Positions 9,093 through 19,590 of a DNA stretch of 61,334 nucleotides are shown here, one piece after another. Every line of letters begins with the position of its first letter. The stretch's first letter is position 1. This DNA is from Chlamydiota bacterium (GTDB taxonomy: Bacteria > Chlamydiota > Chlamydiia > Chlamydiales > Parachlamydiaceae). The translations under genes and the position numbers were made by a program. The stretch spans positions 1 to 61,334 of the forward strand of contig JABDDS010000004.1 of assembly GCA_013287465.1 (NCBI GenBank), in the 5' to 3' direction. The notes beneath the pieces were generated by a model, which was given only the letters and a program-made list of their open reading frames with translations, ran no database searches and was not told the DNA's origin.

Positions 9093-9203
9093 TACTGTTT
9101 TCTCAGTAATATGTTGCAGTTAAGCAAGTGTTTGGTGTAAGTTATCGAGTCTTGAGTATAGAGAAAGCGTAATAACAACTTCAATCAACTGGGCGAATCA
9201 TTC

Positions 9204-10586
9204 ATGGATGTGTTAAAAATTACAGGTGGAAATGCTTTAAAAGGCCATGTTAAGGCTGCTGGCGCTAAAAATGCGATGACTAAACTTCTCGTCGCTTCAT
9301 TGTTGTCGGATAAACCCTGTCGTTTTTATAATGTTCCTAATATTGGTGATGTCGATGTGACCCTTGCGTTATGTCAAGAGATTGGTATGCAAGTTAATTG
9401 GGATCGCGATGCGGGGATCTTGGAAGTGTGCACAAAGGAGCTTAAAACAGCTTATGTGCCTCAACGTTTTTCTGGTGCGAATAGAATTCCTATTCTGATG
9501 ATTGGAGCCCTTTTAGGACGTACTGACGAGGATATTATTGTTCCAACAGTCGGTGGGTGTGACATAGGATCTCGTCCTGTCGACTTCCATATTCAAGCTC
9601 TGGAAAAATTGGGGGCTAGCATTGAATATCGCGGAATGAAAAAAGAAGGGGCTTATTTTGCTCATGCTCACAATGGACTTAAAGGGACGCTTATCAATCT
9701 TCCTTATCCATCGATTGGAGCGACAGAAAACACGATTTTAGCTGCGGTAACAGCACGTGGCATCACGGTGATTAAAAATGCAGCAATTGAACCTGAAATT
9801 GTCGAATTGATTCTATTCCTCCAAAAGCTCGGAGCTATTATCACCCTCGATGTCGATCGGACGATTCGGATCCAGGGAACTCGTCGTTTTTATGAGGTGG
9901 AACATACTGTTATTCCCGATCGTATTGAAGCCGCTTCTTGGGGGATGGCTGCGATAAGTTCCAAAGGACGTGTTTTTGTCGAAGGAGCTCAACACCACAA
10001 TATGGTCACCTTTCTGAATAAAATTAGGGAAGTGGGTGGTGGTTTTGATGTCAAAGGGAATGGAATTGAATTTTATTACGATGGTCCCATGCAGGGAGGG
10101 TTACATCTCGAAACCGATGTACATCCAGGCTTTATGACTGATTGGCAGCAGCCTTTTGTCGTTTTGCTCACTCAGGCTTCGGGATCATCTGTCATTCATG
10201 AAACGGTCTATGAAAATCGCTTTGGGTACACTGAAACGTTACGTGAGATGGGTGCCGAAATTTCTCTGTTCCGGCAGTGTCTTGGCGGTAAGCAATGTCG
10301 TTTTGCTTCTCAGAGTTTCTGTCACAGCCTTATTGTTAAAGGCCATTCTCCATTAGTAGCAAAAGATATCGTTGTCCCTGATTTACGAGCCGGTTTTGCT
10401 TATGTGATGGCTGCTGTTTTGGCTGCTGGAACAAGTAAGATTTCTGGTCTTCAATTTCTCGATAGAGGGTATGAAAATCTAACTACTAAGTTGATTTCTC
10501 TTGGCGTAGATGCTGTTCGAGAGCCTGCTGGGGACCTGCAGCCAAGCGAACAACCAGAAAAAACGCTGGTGTTTTCACGTAAATAG
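9204..10586 (+). CDS. murA: UDP-N-acetylglucosamine 1-carboxyvinyltransferase
   Basis: Transfers enolpyruvate from phosphoenolpyruvate to UDP-GlcNAc, the first committed step of peptidoglycan precursor synthesis. 460 residues (family about 420), with a short C-terminal extension. Lys22 and Asn23 lie in GAKNA. The active-site loop reads GGCDIGSRPVD, so the catalytic cysteine (Cys119) is present. MTDWQQPF and DRGYENL match the substrate-binding regions near the C-terminus. In Chlamydiaceae the cysteine is replaced by aspartate, giving fosfomycin resistance; this protein keeps the ancestral residue. It is a single gene after two family B elements, and ends 25 bases from clpC, which converges on it. 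Confidence 0.96.
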   Translation: MDVLKITGGNALKGHVKAAGAKNAMTKLLVASLLSDKPCRFYNVPNIGDVDVTLALCQEIGMQVNWDRDAGILEVCTKELKTAYVPQRFSGANRIPILMIGALLGRTDEDIIVPTVGGCDIGSRPVDFHIQALEKLGASIEYRGMKKEGAYFAHAHNGLKGTLINLPYPSIGATENTILAAVTARGITVIKNAAIEPEIVELILFLQKLGAIITLDVDRTIRIQGTRRFYEVEHTVIPDRIEAASWGMAAISSKGRVFVEGAQHHNMVTFLNKIREVGGGFDVKGNGIEFYYDGPMQGGLHLETDVHPGFMTDWQQPFVVLLTQASGSSVIHETVYENRFGYTETLREMGAEISLFRQCLGGKQCRFASQSFCHSLIVKGHSPLVAKDIVVPDLRAGFAYVMAAVLAAGTSKISGLQFLDRGYENLTTKLISLGVDAVREPAGDLQPSEQPEKTLVFSRK

Positions 10587-10611
10587 ACCTCTTTCGAAAC
10601 TGCTTATCCCT

Positions 10612-13179
10612 TTAAGCGGGTTCTAGCTTAGGTGTTTTCTTCCGAGGTTCTCTCACTTCTTTATGACGAGGAAACACCTCCTGATCGATGAAGGAAAGAT
10701 GATCGCCATCAACGGTCACAAGACAGCGCCTTCCCTCATTTGGATGAGAGAGCAGCTTTTCTGCTAGCGGGTCTTCGATATATTCTTCGATAGTGCGGCG
10801 TAGTGGCCGAGCTCCCATTTCAGGTTGGAATCCTTTGTCGACAAGAAACTCTCTTGCTTTGTCGTCGAGCGTGATATAAAGCTCCTGTTTGTCCAAACGG
10901 CCAAAAAGCTTTTTGAGTTCGATATCGATAACGCGCAATAACGCTTCTTTTTGAAGAGGTTGGAAAATGATGATATCATTTAATCGATTTAAGAATTCCG
11001 GCTTAAAGTTTTTCTTTACAGCTGATAAAATTTTCTCTTTGATGTGAGCGAAATCCATCACGTCATCTTGAGCTGCAAAACCGACTTCAGTGCTCTTTTT
11101 AATTAGATCTGCGCCTAAGTTTGAAGTCATAATAATAATGGTGTTTCGGAAATCGACTTTTCTTCCAAACGAATCTGTGAGGCGTCCTTCTTCCAAAATC
11201 TGTAGTAGAAGATCCATCACATCGGGATGTGCTTTTTCTATTTCATCAAAAAGAACAACAGAATAAGGACGTTGTCTCACTTGTTCTGTAAGCTGTCCCC
11301 CTTCTTCATGTCCTACATATCCAGGAGGAGATCCCGTCATGCGACTGACGGCAAATTTTTCCATATACTCTGACATGTCAACTTGGATGAGAGAGTCTTC
11401 TCCGCCAAACATATTGATAGCTAGAAGGCGCGCAAGAAGTGTCTTTCCAACCCCTGTCGGACCAAGAAAAAGAAAAGCTCCAATAGGGCGCTTGGGATCT
11501 TTGATATCGGCTTTACTGCGACGGATTGCACGGCAAATCGTGTTAAGAGCCTCATCTTGTCCGATAATGTTCTCTCGTAACACCTCTTGCATTTTAAGCA
11601 CCTTTTGAGTTTCCCCTTCGGTGAGTCGACTTAGAGGAATTCCTGTCTGCTTCGCGATGACAGCAGCGATATCCTCATCTTCGACGATGACTTCGTGTTC
11701 CTCTTTATTAGTTTCCCATTGGGTACGAAGGTGCTGAAGTTGCTCTCTAAGAGTTTTTTCTTTGTCGCGCAGCTTGGCAGCTTTTTCATATTCCTGTTTG
11801 CTGATGGCATTATCTTTTGCGATGCGAGTCTCTTCGATTTCCGCTTCGTATTTATTGATGTCTTGAGGTTGATTCATCATAGCAATCCGCATTTTAGCGC
11901 CAGCTTCATCGATGAGGTCTATCGCCTTATCGGGAAGGAAACGGCCACTGATATAGCGGTCGGAAAGAATTGCAGCAGCGCTGAGAGCTTGGGGGGTGTA
12001 GATACATTTATGATGCTCTTCATATTTTGCTTTTAATCCATTCAGGATTTCAACTGTTTCAACTACTGTTGGTGGCTGGACGAGAATTTTTTGAAAGCGA
12101 CGCTCAAGAGCAGCATCTTTCTCGATGTGTTTGCGGTATTCATCGATTGTCGTTGCGCCGATACATTGTAGCTCGCCACGCGAGAGTGCTGGCTTGAGGA
12201 TATTCGAAGCGTCAATAGCCCCTTCAGCTGCCCCTGCTCCTACAATTGTGTGGAGCTCATCGATAAATAGAAGAACGTTTCCATTTTTCTTGATTTCATC
12301 CATCACAGCTTTAATTCGCTCCTCAAATTGACCACGGTATTTTGTCCCAGCAATCATGAGAGCTAGATCTAGCGTGATGAGTCGTTTTTTTCTTAGCGTA
12401 TCGGGGACTTCCCCTTTGACAATCGCTTGCGCCAAGCCTTCAACAATAGCTGTTTTGCCGACTCCAGCTTCGCCGACAAGCACCGGATTGTTTTTGCGTC
12501 GGCGACATAGGATGAGGATAAGCTGTTCGATTTCTTCCTTGCGGGCGACGACAGGATCCATTTTTCCTTCACGGCACATTTCTGTTAGGTCGTGACCATA
12601 AGCTTTTAACGCCGGCATCTTATCGGATGACGCTGGCCCTTTTTCAAAAGGTTTGGGGTTGCCTGGGTTACTTCCAGCCTGTGAAGTTGGCGAAATATTG
12701 GGAGCATTCCCTATATTGCCAATAGGAGGGAGCTGTAGGTTAAAACTCTCCAATTCTTTAAGGACTTCCTTGCGAACCTCTTTTAAGTTGACGTTGAGAT
12801 TTTCAAGGACATGAGCTGCCACTCCATCACTTTGTCTTAAAAGGCCGAGTAAAAGATGTTCTGTACCCACATAATTGTGATTGAGAGTAGCTGCCTCTTC
12901 ATTGGCATATTCAAAAACTTTTTTTACCTTTCCCGTAAGAGAAGGATCTCCATAAACTTGAATTTCTGGGCCGTATCCCACAAGCTTTTCTACTTCGCTT
13001 CGCACAGTGTCAAAATCGATATTGAGATTGCGTAGGACATTGACAGCGACACCCTGGCCTAATTTGAGCAGACCCATTAAGACGTGCTCTGTTCCTAAAT
13101 AATTGTGATTGAGTCGTTGCGCTTCTTTTTTAGCTAATTTGATGACCTGTTTTGCGCGGTTGGTGAATTTGTCAAACAT
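10612..13179 (-). CDS. clpC: ATP-dependent Clp protease ATP-binding subunit ClpC
   Basis: HSP100 unfoldase that feeds substrates to ClpP. 855 residues in the order: two Clp N repeats (residues 1-150, each with LGTEHxLxGLL), a Gly/Pro-rich linker, AAA module D1 with Walker A GEAGVGKT, pore loop KYRG and Walker B LLFIDELH, a UVR/coiled-coil middle region (about 430-490), and AAA module D2 with Walker A GPTGVGKT and Walker [12 protein letters not shown]. All ATPase residues look intact, which makes it a useful comparison for the degenerate D1 domain of the protein at 45654. The C-terminal tail is basic and proline-rich. Confidence 0.97.
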   Translation of the reverse strand: MFDKFTNRAKQVIKLAKKEAQRLNHNYLGTEHVLMGLLKLGQGVAVNVLRNLNIDFDTVRSEVEKLVGYGPEIQVYGDPSLTGKVKKVFEYANEEAATLNHNYVGTEHLLLGLLRQSDGVAAHVLENLNVNLKEVRKEVLKELESFNLQLPPIGNIGNAPNISPTSQAGSNPGNPKPFEKGPASSDKMPALKAYGHDLTEMCREGKMDPVVARKEEIEQLILILCRRRKNNPVLVGEAGVGKTAIVEGLAQAIVKGEVPDTLRKKRLITLDLALMIAGTKYRGQFEERIKAVMDEIKKNGNVLLFIDELHTIVGAGAAEGAIDASNILKPALSRGELQCIGATTIDEYRKHIEKDAALERRFQKILVQPPTVVETVEILNGLKAKYEEHHKCIYTPQALSAAAILSDRYISGRFLPDKAIDLIDEAGAKMRIAMMNQPQDINKYEAEIEETRIAKDNAISKQEYEKAAKLRDKEKTLREQLQHLRTQWETNKEEHEVIVEDEDIAAVIAKQTGIPLSRLTEGETQKVLKMQEVLRENIIGQDEALNTICRAIRRSKADIKDPKRPIGAFLFLGPTGVGKTLLARLLAINMFGGEDSLIQVDMSEYMEKFAVSRMTGSPPGYVGHEEGGQLTEQVRQRPYSVVLFDEIEKAHPDVMDLLLQILEEGRLTDSFGRKVDFRNTIIIMTSNLGADLIKKSTEVGFAAQDDVMDFAHIKEKILSAVKKNFKPEFLNRLNDIIIFQPLQKEALLRVIDIELKKLFGRLDKQELYITLDDKAREFLVDKGFQPEMGARPLRRTIEEYIEDPLAEKLLSHPNEGRRCLVTVDGDHLSFIDQEVFPRHKEVREPRKKTPKLEPA

Positions 13180-13260
13180 GTGCTTACTCTCTTGTAGTGA
13201 TTCCTTTGATACTTCCTAATCTAAAGCTTGCCTCGTTTTTTGGGAAGTAGAAAGTTTCAT

Positions 13261-13289
13261 TTGTAGTTCTTTCGTATTTTTGATAGAAT
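13261..13289 (+). promoter_or_regulatory. Sigma-70-type promoter for hldD-hldE
   Basis: TTGTAG at 13261-13266 and TAGAAT at 13284-13289 are separated by 17 bases. The start of transcription would be near 13296, about 24 bases before the GTG start codon. Confidence 0.5.
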
Positions 13290-13319
13290 CGGGAATTAAT
13301 TTTAATTTTGAGGTAACAA

Positions 13320-14306
13320 GTGAAGTCTTATGGCGATCAATTAATTGTAGTGACAGGTGGGGCTGGCTTTATTGGTTCAGGTGTTATCCGCCATCTCAAT
13401 GATAAAGGAATCAATAATATTCTTGTCGTCGATAACCTTGGTCATTCAGAAAAATGGAAAAATCTCGTAGGTAAAAAATTTGTTGACGTGATTGATAAAG
13501 GGGTGTTTTTCGATTGGCTACAAGGAAAACAAGATCTCATCAAGGCGTTTATTCATCTAGGTGCGTGTTCGAGTACAGTAGAAACTAATGCTAGTTATTT
13601 ATTGGAAAATAATTATCATTATAGCATTCGCTTAGCAGAATATGCTCTTAAACATCAAAAACGTTTTATATATGCTTCTTCGGCAGCTACTTATGGGGAT
13701 GGCTCTCTCGGATTTATGGATGACGAAAATGCTCTTGATGCTCTAATGCCTCTCAATATGTATGGATTTTCAAAACATCTTTTTGATTTGTGGCTTAAAA
13801 GAGAGGATGTTTTAAAAAATGTTGTTGGGTTAAAGTTTTTTAATGTATTTGGTCCTAATGAATACCATAAGGGACGCATGGCATCGATGATCATGCACGT
13901 TCTTCCTCTTGTTTTAAAGAAAGAGGCAATTCGTTTGTTTAAGACTTCTGATCCCTCTCGATTTGCAGATGGAGAACAAAAACGCGACTTCATCTACGTA
14001 AAAGATGCAGTACGTGTTGTTTGCGCTCTTCTTGAAAATGATGTGATGGGATTGTATAATGTGGGAAGTGGGGTGGCAAGTACGTGGAATCAGGTGGCGA
14101 ACTCCGTATTTAAAGCAGCCAACCAGCCTGCAAAAATAGAATATATTGATATGCCTCCCGATCTTATAGGCAAATATCAAAATTACACGTGTGCAGATAT
14201 GCATAAAATGAAAAATGTGTTGGGAGAGTTAGTTACCTGCATGCCTATTGAAGAATCGATTGCAGACTATGTAAAAAATTATCTTATTCCGGGAAAAATA
14301 TGGTAA
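13320..14306 (+). CDS. hldD: ADP-L-glycero-D-manno-heptose 6-epimerase
   Basis: Last step in making the activated heptose used for the lipopolysaccharide core. 328 residues. The start is GTG at 13320, preceded by GAGGT six bases upstream; no ATG fits. The N-terminal nucleotide-binding motif is VTGGAGFIGSG. The short-chain dehydrogenase catalytic pair is in YGFSK. FFNVFGPNEYHKGRMASM and KRDFIYVKD are typical of HldD. The gene overlaps the next by seven bases, so the two are translationally linked. Confidence 0.93.
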   Translation: MKSYGDQLIVVTGGAGFIGSGVIRHLNDKGINNILVVDNLGHSEKWKNLVGKKFVDVIDKGVFFDWLQGKQDLIKAFIHLGACSSTVETNASYLLENNYHYSIRLAEYALKHQKRFIYASSAATYGDGSLGFMDDENALDALMPLNMYGFSKHLFDLWLKREDVLKNVVGLKFFNVFGPNEYHKGRMASMIMHVLPLVLKKEAIRLFKTSDPSRFADGEQKRDFIYVKDAVRVVCALLENDVMGLYNVGSGVASTWNQVANSVFKAANQPAKIEYIDMPPDLIGKYQNYTCADMHKMKNVLGELVTCMPIEESIADYVKNYLIPGKIW

Positions 14307-15628
14307 AACTTACCAATGTCATCAGTCGTTTAAAACGGCGTAAAATTCTCCTTGCTGGCGATTTAATGCTCGATACCTACACCGTTGGTAAGGTGCGTCG
14401 GATATCGCCAGAAGCTCCCGTGGCTGTCGTGCAGGTCGCTAGTGAAGAAAGTCGTCCCGGAGGCGCAGGAAACGCTGCATTAAACATGATTTCTCTTGGT
14501 GCTGACGTTGTTTTGTTGGGACGTATTGGACAAGATCCTGCGGGAGTTACTTTGCGAGAGGCTTTGGAGCAAGAGGGGATTGATGTCCGTGGTGTATTCA
14601 TTCAAAATGAGTTTAAGACGCCATTAAAAAATCGAATCATAGCCGATAACCAGCAGGTTGTTCGGGTCGATTATGAACAGGTAACTCCGCTTTCAGAGAT
14701 GTTGGAGCAGCATATTATCGATTCATTACCTAAATTGCTCGAAGGTGTTTCTGCGGTGGCTATTTCCGATTATGGAAAGGGAATGTTATCGCGCACATTG
14801 CTTGCATCCTTGATAGAACAGGCTAAAGCACTTGGTCTACCTATTATTACGGATCCTAAAGGGGTGGAGTTTGGTAAATACAGCGGTAGCACCATCATCA
14901 AACCAAATCTTTCTGAAGCCTATGCGGCAGCAGGACTGCACTCCGATGCAAGCTTAGATTTGGTGGCACAGCGCGTTCTTCATTTGAGCGAAGCTAGTAT
15001 GTTGATGGTCACTCGTTCTGAAGCTGGTATTTCTGTGTTTCAGCGCACAGGAGAAAGATTTGATTTCCCTGTTAAAATACGGGAAATTAAAGATGTGACT
15101 GGGGCTGGCGATACTGTTCTCGCGATGTTGACTTATGCGATTGCTAGTGATTTGTCGATTCATGAAGCAACGCAACTCTGTAACGTCGCTGCAGGTATCT
15201 CTGTCGAGCGCTTTGGTTGTGCTCGTGTTAGCCTTTCAGACTTGGCTCGACGTCTTTTGGAATTTGATGTCGACAATAAAATTTTCGATGGGGAGCATCT
15301 CTTTACTTTGCAACAAGCTCTTAGAAACTCTTCTTATAGTTTGTTGGGATTGTATGCTAAACAAGGAATGCTTTTGCCAACATTCTCCTCCATTCAAAAA
15401 CTCTCTAAGCAAAGCGATGGGAATTTGGTGATCTATTTGCTCGATTTAGATCCAGATCAAGATTTTGTTCAGCTTCTCGCATCGATGCAAGATGTGAAGT
15501 TCATCATCATTCAAAGCGGAAACCTCAATTCTTTATGTGAAGAGGTTCCTCCTGCTAATATCTATGCCTTAAACGGAAAAGAACTCGTCGAGCTTTCCTC
15601 AACATCTGCCCTACTTGAGTTTGTTTAA
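14300..15628 (+). CDS. hldE: HldE-like heptose 7-phosphate kinase with an atypical C-terminal domain
   Basis: The first 320 residues are a PfkB/ribokinase-type heptose kinase: LLAGDLMLDTY, RPGGAGNAALN, SDYGKG, ITDPKG and the catalytic DVTGAGDT. The remaining 115 residues sit where HldE normally has its adenylyltransferase domain, but I find no HxGH-type nucleotide-binding motif and no TNGCFD block. The region instead reads YSLLGLYAKQGMLLP and LVIYLLDLDPDQDF. It looks like a degenerate or replaced nucleotidyltransferase fold. If inactive, a separate adenylyltransferase must exist elsewhere. It overlaps hldD by seven bases and is followed by a family A palindrome. Confidence 0.88.
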   Translation: MVKLTNVISRLKRRKILLAGDLMLDTYTVGKVRRISPEAPVAVVQVASEESRPGGAGNAALNMISLGADVVLLGRIGQDPAGVTLREALEQEGIDVRGVFIQNEFKTPLKNRIIADNQQVVRVDYEQVTPLSEMLEQHIIDSLPKLLEGVSAVAISDYGKGMLSRTLLASLIEQAKALGLPIITDPKGVEFGKYSGSTIIKPNLSEAYAAAGLHSDASLDLVAQRVLHLSEASMLMVTRSEAGISVFQRTGERFDFPVKIREIKDVTGAGDTVLAMLTYAIASDLSIHEATQLCNVAAGISVERFGCARVSLSDLARRLLEFDVDNKIFDGEHLFTLQQALRNSSYSLLGLYAKQGMLLPTFSSIQKLSKQSDGNLVIYLLDLDPDQDFVQLLASMQDVKFIIIQSGNLNSLCEEVPPANIYALNGKELVELSSTSALLEFV

Positions 15629-15651
15629 CTTGATTGCACCTCGCTTTAGTG

Positions 15652-15745
15652 CTACGCGAAGCGTTTGGAATGCGAAAGTCCCCTTTCGCTTTGTTGTTTA
15701 AGGCAAAGCGAAAGGGGACTTTCGCACTCCAAACGCTTCGCGTAG
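15652..15745. repeat. Family A palindromic element, full copy A2
   Basis: 94 bp with arms beginning CTACGCGAAGCGTTTGG and ending in its complement. The loop is TTTGTTGTTTAAGGCAAA. One arm mismatch is present (GGAATGCG versus CGCACTCC). It lies between the convergent genes hldE and the unknown gene at 15788 and could act as a terminator for both. Confidence 0.9.
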
Positions 15746-15787
15746 AAAATAGGCTTGATCCCCGTTTTTTTGGTGTTCTTTGTCCTT

Positions 15788-16504
15788 TTAAGGGCTAATC
15801 CACAATTTTGCCTGAAGGTAATGATCTTCGGATTCCATCGAACTGCTTAGTCCAGTGGGGAAACCCCATGCGCTAGCTCTATCTTTTAAACTTGTAATAA
15901 ATGAACATTCAAATTGTAATTTATTGTTTCCGGGAGATCGTTGCAATTTCTTAAACTCCTCGTCAAGGTTGGCCACAACTTTTTTTGCAAGTTCATTCAG
16001 TCTTGATTGGAAATAGGTTACATTGATATTTTTACCAACAATGGCATAGGTTGGTTCAGGGGGTATTCCTGCATTTCTAATATTGACAACGAAACCAGGG
16101 GTGTCGGTACGATCACCGCCTTCAGTCTCTGGCGACGTAATCTTTTCTTCAAGCCATTCGTTAAAAGGGGCTTGATTGACGCTATCTCCCATTAGTGTTA
16201 CGAGCCTTTCTAGATTGGAAGAGGGATTATGATGTTTCCATGATGGTTCGCTTTCTGAATCAAATGAAAGACGTGCATCTAGAGGTTTTGCTTTTGTTGG
16301 AGTTTCATGGAAAGGATCGAATCTTGTCTTTAATTGAGCAAGAACTTCTTGAATAAAAGACTGGGAAATCGCACTTGCAACTGCATCGCTATTATTGTGA
16401 AAAGCTGCATTCCAAACTTTTCCCTTGTCTTGTGTTTCTGTCAATAGTTGGTTAATATTAAGTACTGCTTGGCTGGGTGCACTTGATGATGCTGCTGCTG
16501 ACAT
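15788..16504 (-). CDS. Hypothetical protein
   Basis: 238 residues, unrecognised. The ATG at 16504 follows AGGAGG by seven bases, a very good site. The N-terminus (MSAAASSSAPSQA) is rich in Ser and Ala, as is common in type III secreted proteins of chlamydiae; this is only suggestive. No membrane segment. The middle contains an acidic Thr/Gly/Asp-rich stretch. It stands between hldE and nadK, 34 bases downstream of nadK on the same strand, so it may be the last gene of that operon. Confidence 0.7.
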   Translation of the reverse strand: MSAAASSSAPSQAVLNINQLLTETQDKGKVWNAAFHNNSDAVASAISQSFIQEVLAQLKTRFDPFHETPTKAKPLDARLSFDSESEPSWKHHNPSSNLERLVTLMGDSVNQAPFNEWLEEKITSPETEGGDRTDTPGFVVNIRNAGIPPEPTYAIVGKNINVTYFQSRLNELAKKVVANLDEEFKKLQRSPGNNKLQFECSFITSLKDRASAWGFPTGLSSSMESEDHYLQAKLWISP

Positions 16505-16538
16505 AGACAAACCTCCTGATGTTTAGGTCTATTAGATG

Positions 16539-17375
16539 TTAACGCAGCTTGCCTTTCCAGTCAAGTTTGGTGCGGAGGGTAGAGAAATAATCGTGATTAG
16601 GCATTGTGACGAGGCGAAAAACTCGCTTTGAACGGGTGATGCGGACGCTTTCACCTGAAGATATAAAATCGGTGGAAAAACCATCATAAGTGACTTCTAA
16701 AGGGGCATGAGCGCTGATGTATTCAATGCGTAACTCAGTTTTAGGAAGCAGTACGATTGGTTTGTTTGAAATGGTGTGCGGACAAATAGGAGTGAGGACA
16801 AAAGCATCTAATTCAGGAGTAAGGATAGGGCCACCAGCAGCGAGAGAATAGGCTGTTGATCCACTGGGAGTCGAAAGAATGATCCCATCTGCTGAAAATG
16901 TGTTGAGGTATTGGTTATCGACGTAGATGGCGAGATCGATTAAACATGGATTGCTGGCTCGATGAATGACGATATCATTAACGGCAAAGCGGTTGCCGGC
17001 GGGAGAGTAACCATCCATGACAATGCGGGACTGAATGCGGTAGTTCCCTTTTAATAAGTTTTCAAGGCTGGGAATGATCGCATCTATAGGGATATCAGCC
17101 ATAAATCCTAAGCTTCCGAGGTTGATAGCTAGAATTGGAGCATGGATGCTGGGATGTTGATGGATCAATCGCAAAATCGTTCCATCTCCTCCCATGGAGA
17201 TACAGAAATTAATTTCATGCGGAGAAACATCAGAAAGAGGTTTGATTCCGTCGATTGGGAAAACATCCTCTTCAGCAACGACAGTGACACCATGACCGAT
17301 TAAAAATTTGCTGACATTGCGGGCGGTTTCTTCTGCCAACTTTTTGTTCGCATTTGGAAACAGCGCGATAATCAT
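16539..17375 (-). CDS. nadK: NAD kinase
   Basis: Phosphorylates NAD to NADP in the cytosol. 278 residues, normal length. The signature GGDGTILR is near residue 80. The second conserved block is [21 protein letters not shown], whose central part binds NAD. The start overlaps the dxs stop by four bases (ATGA), indicating translational coupling. Confidence 0.95.
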   Translation of the reverse strand: MIIALFPNANKKLAEETARNVSKFLIGHGVTVVAEEDVFPIDGIKPLSDVSPHEINFCISMGGDGTILRLIHQHPSIHAPILAINLGSLGFMADIPIDAIIPSLENLLKGNYRIQSRIVMDGYSPAGNRFAVNDIVIHRASNPCLIDLAIYVDNQYLNTFSADGIILSTPSGSTAYSLAAGGPILTPELDAFVLTPICPHTISNKPIVLLPKTELRIEYISAHAPLEVTYDGFSTDFISSGESVRITRSKRVFRLVTMPNHDYFSTLRTKLDWKGKLR

Positions 17376-19273
17376 TGGGTCACCGTTGCATGATTGAAAT
17401 TAAATTGAAGAGCAATGCGATGGAAAATTTTTTCGGCAGAAAGACCTAGTTCATCGAGGAGTTCAGCATGTGTCCCTTGCTCTACAAAAGTCTCTGGAAT
17501 GCCAAAATTGATGACTTGTAATTGATTATTGTATCCTTGAGACATCAAGAAATTATTGATAACTGATCCTAATCCGGAAACGACAGAGTGTTCTTCTATG
17601 GTAACAACTCGATTGTGTGTCGAAAGAAGGGTGTCTAGTAGCTCGACATCGAGAGGTTTCACAAAAATAGGGTCGAGGACTGTCGCTTGCACACCTATAT
17701 TCAAAAGCTTTTCTCGCACCTGAAGAGCGGTATAATTCATATGGCCAAGAGCGATGATGAGCACTCCCTCTCCTTCTGCTAACACTTCCCCTTTGCCGGG
17801 TTCTCGATAAGTCAATGGTGCTGTCGAATCTTCTGTTGCGATATTTGGATAGCGGATTGCTGCGGGACGTTCCCAACTAAAACTCGACTCTAGCAGCTCT
17901 TTAAGCAGCTGTCCATTGCGTGGCTGGGAGATAATCATATTGGGCATTGCATTTAAAAATGAGATGTCATAGATCCCGTTGTGTGTCGAACCATCTGCTC
18001 CGGCAAGTCCAGCTCTATCAATGGCAAAGACGACTGGCAGTTCCTGAAGGCATACATCGTGAAAAAGGTTGTCAAAAGCCCTTTGTAAGAACGTCGAGTA
18101 CAAAGAGGCGACGACTTTCATTTTTTTTCCGTAAGCTACTCCTCCGGCAAATGTCACTGCATGCCCCTCTGCAATTCCAACATCCAAACAACGGTCGGGG
18201 AATTTCTTCATAAACCCATCGATCATCGATCCTGCTGACATCGCTGGAGTAACAGTAACAATTGCTGGGTCCCTTTCAGCCATTTCAAGAAGGTGTGTAC
18301 CGAAAATTTTTGGAAATGTCGGCTTTATCGATGGGGTGGGAAGAAACTTTCCAGTGTCGATATTAAATGGCTTTACACCGTGATAGGAAATGGGGTTTTT
18401 AATCGCCTCTTCCATCCCTTGCCCTTTATTGGTTAGAAGGTGGACGATGACGGGCCACTCAGAATCTTTAAGTGCTTCAAAGGTGTCTGTAAGCTTTTTG
18501 ATGTCGTGACCATCGACAGGACCTACGTAGGAAATTCCATATTGTTCAAAAAAAGCGGCTGGGCTGACAAGATTTTTAAGAGATTCTGTAATCTTCTGCC
18601 CATGCTTTGCCAGCCTAGTGCCGTAACTGGGGATCTTTGAAACGATATGATCGATGTCATGATAGAGTTTATTTGTCGTCGGATTGCTGAGAAGACGACT
18701 TAAGATATGTGTGATAGCACCGACATTTTTCGATATCGACATCGCGTTGTCGTTGAGGATAATGATGAATTTTTTTAGGTCGCGAGGGACGTTATTAAGA
18801 GCTTCAAGCGACATCCCACAAGTGAGGGTCGCATCTCCAATAATGGGGATAATATGTTCATCGCGTTTGGTGAGATCTCTGTTTTTGGCCACTCCAAGAG
18901 CTAGCGAAAGGGCTGTGCCTGCATGGCCGGCAAGAAAATGATCGCAAGGGGATTCTTTCGGATGACTAAACCCACACAACCCTTTATGTTTGCGGATAGT
19001 GTGAAAACGATCATTTCTTCCTGTCAGTATCTTGTGTGAGTAGGTTTGGTGGCTGACATCCCAAATAAATTTGTCCGATGGGGAATTAAAAACCCTGTGA
19101 AGCGCTATGGTGAGCTCTACAGAACCAAGATTTGATGCGAGATGACCTCCGTTGACGGACAGAACTTCTATAATCCGTTGTCGAATCTCTAGGGCTAGTA
19201 AGTTAAGTAAGTGGGCTGGTAGCTTTTTTAGGTCATGAGGGGAGTTAATATGGGGAAGTAGCGCGTCATTCAT
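17372..19273 (-). CDS. dxs: 1-deoxy-D-xylulose-5-phosphate synthase
   Basis: Thiamine-diphosphate enzyme joining pyruvate and glyceraldehyde 3-phosphate, the first step of the non-mevalonate isoprenoid route. 633 residues. Visible are [30 protein letters not shown], the ThDP motif region [16 protein letters not shown] followed by [10 protein letters not shown], and the pyrimidine-domain block [15 protein letters not shown]. The C-terminal transketolase-like domain ends with [16 protein letters not shown]. It overlaps xseB by four bases upstream and nadK by four bases downstream. The order xseA-xseB-dxs is, as I recall, also found in Chlamydia. Confidence 0.97.
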   Translation of the reverse strand: MNDALLPHINSPHDLKKLPAHLLNLLALEIRQRIIEVLSVNGGHLASNLGSVELTIALHRVFNSPSDKFIWDVSHQTYSHKILTGRNDRFHTIRKHKGLCGFSHPKESPCDHFLAGHAGTALSLALGVAKNRDLTKRDEHIIPIIGDATLTCGMSLEALNNVPRDLKKFIIILNDNAMSISKNVGAITHILSRLLSNPTTNKLYHDIDHIVSKIPSYGTRLAKHGQKITESLKNLVSPAAFFEQYGISYVGPVDGHDIKKLTDTFEALKDSEWPVIVHLLTNKGQGMEEAIKNPISYHGVKPFNIDTGKFLPTPSIKPTFPKIFGTHLLEMAERDPAIVTVTPAMSAGSMIDGFMKKFPDRCLDVGIAEGHAVTFAGGVAYGKKMKVVASLYSTFLQRAFDNLFHDVCLQELPVVFAIDRAGLAGADGSTHNGIYDISFLNAMPNMIISQPRNGQLLKELLESSFSWERPAAIRYPNIATEDSTAPLTYREPGKGEVLAEGEGVLIIALGHMNYTALQVREKLLNIGVQATVLDPIFVKPLDVELLDTLLSTHNRVVTIEEHSVVSGLGSVINNFLMSQGYNNQLQVINFGIPETFVEQGTHAELLDELGLSAEKIFHRIALQFNFNHATVTQ

Positions 19274-19590
19274 TGGGAAAGGTCCTTAGAAAGCTGTCTT
19301 TTTCCCGTCTGTTGCTGAGGTTGAAAATCTTGAACCTGTGGTTTTTGATCGGCTCCTAACAAAAGCTCCCCATTGCGTTTTGTGATTAAAGTCTCTATTT
19401 TTTTTTCAGCTGATGTAAGGCGTATACTGCAAATATTGATAAGAGCATCGGCTTCTTCGTAGAGTTTAAGTGCTTCATCGAGGCTAATAGTTCCTGAATT
19501 CATTCTCTCTAGGATGGCTTCGAGGCGAGCAAATGCACTCTCGAATGAAATCGTATCTTTTTGGCTTTCTTCAGGTTGTGTCATGTTCAC
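19270..19590 (-). CDS. xseB: Exodeoxyribonuclease VII small subunit
   Basis: 106 residues. The block [20 protein letters not shown], then [12 protein letters not shown], is the complete XseB pattern. The C-terminal 35 residues (Gln-rich) are an extension. The GTG at 19590 overlaps the xseA stop by four bases; an ATG six bases later at 19584 is also possible. It forms the nuclease complex with XseA. Confidence 0.92.
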   Translation of the reverse strand: MNMTQPEESQKDTISFESAFARLEAILERMNSGTISLDEALKLYEEADALINICSIRLTSAEKKIETLITKRNGELLLGADQKPQVQDFQPQQQTGKRQLSKDLSQ

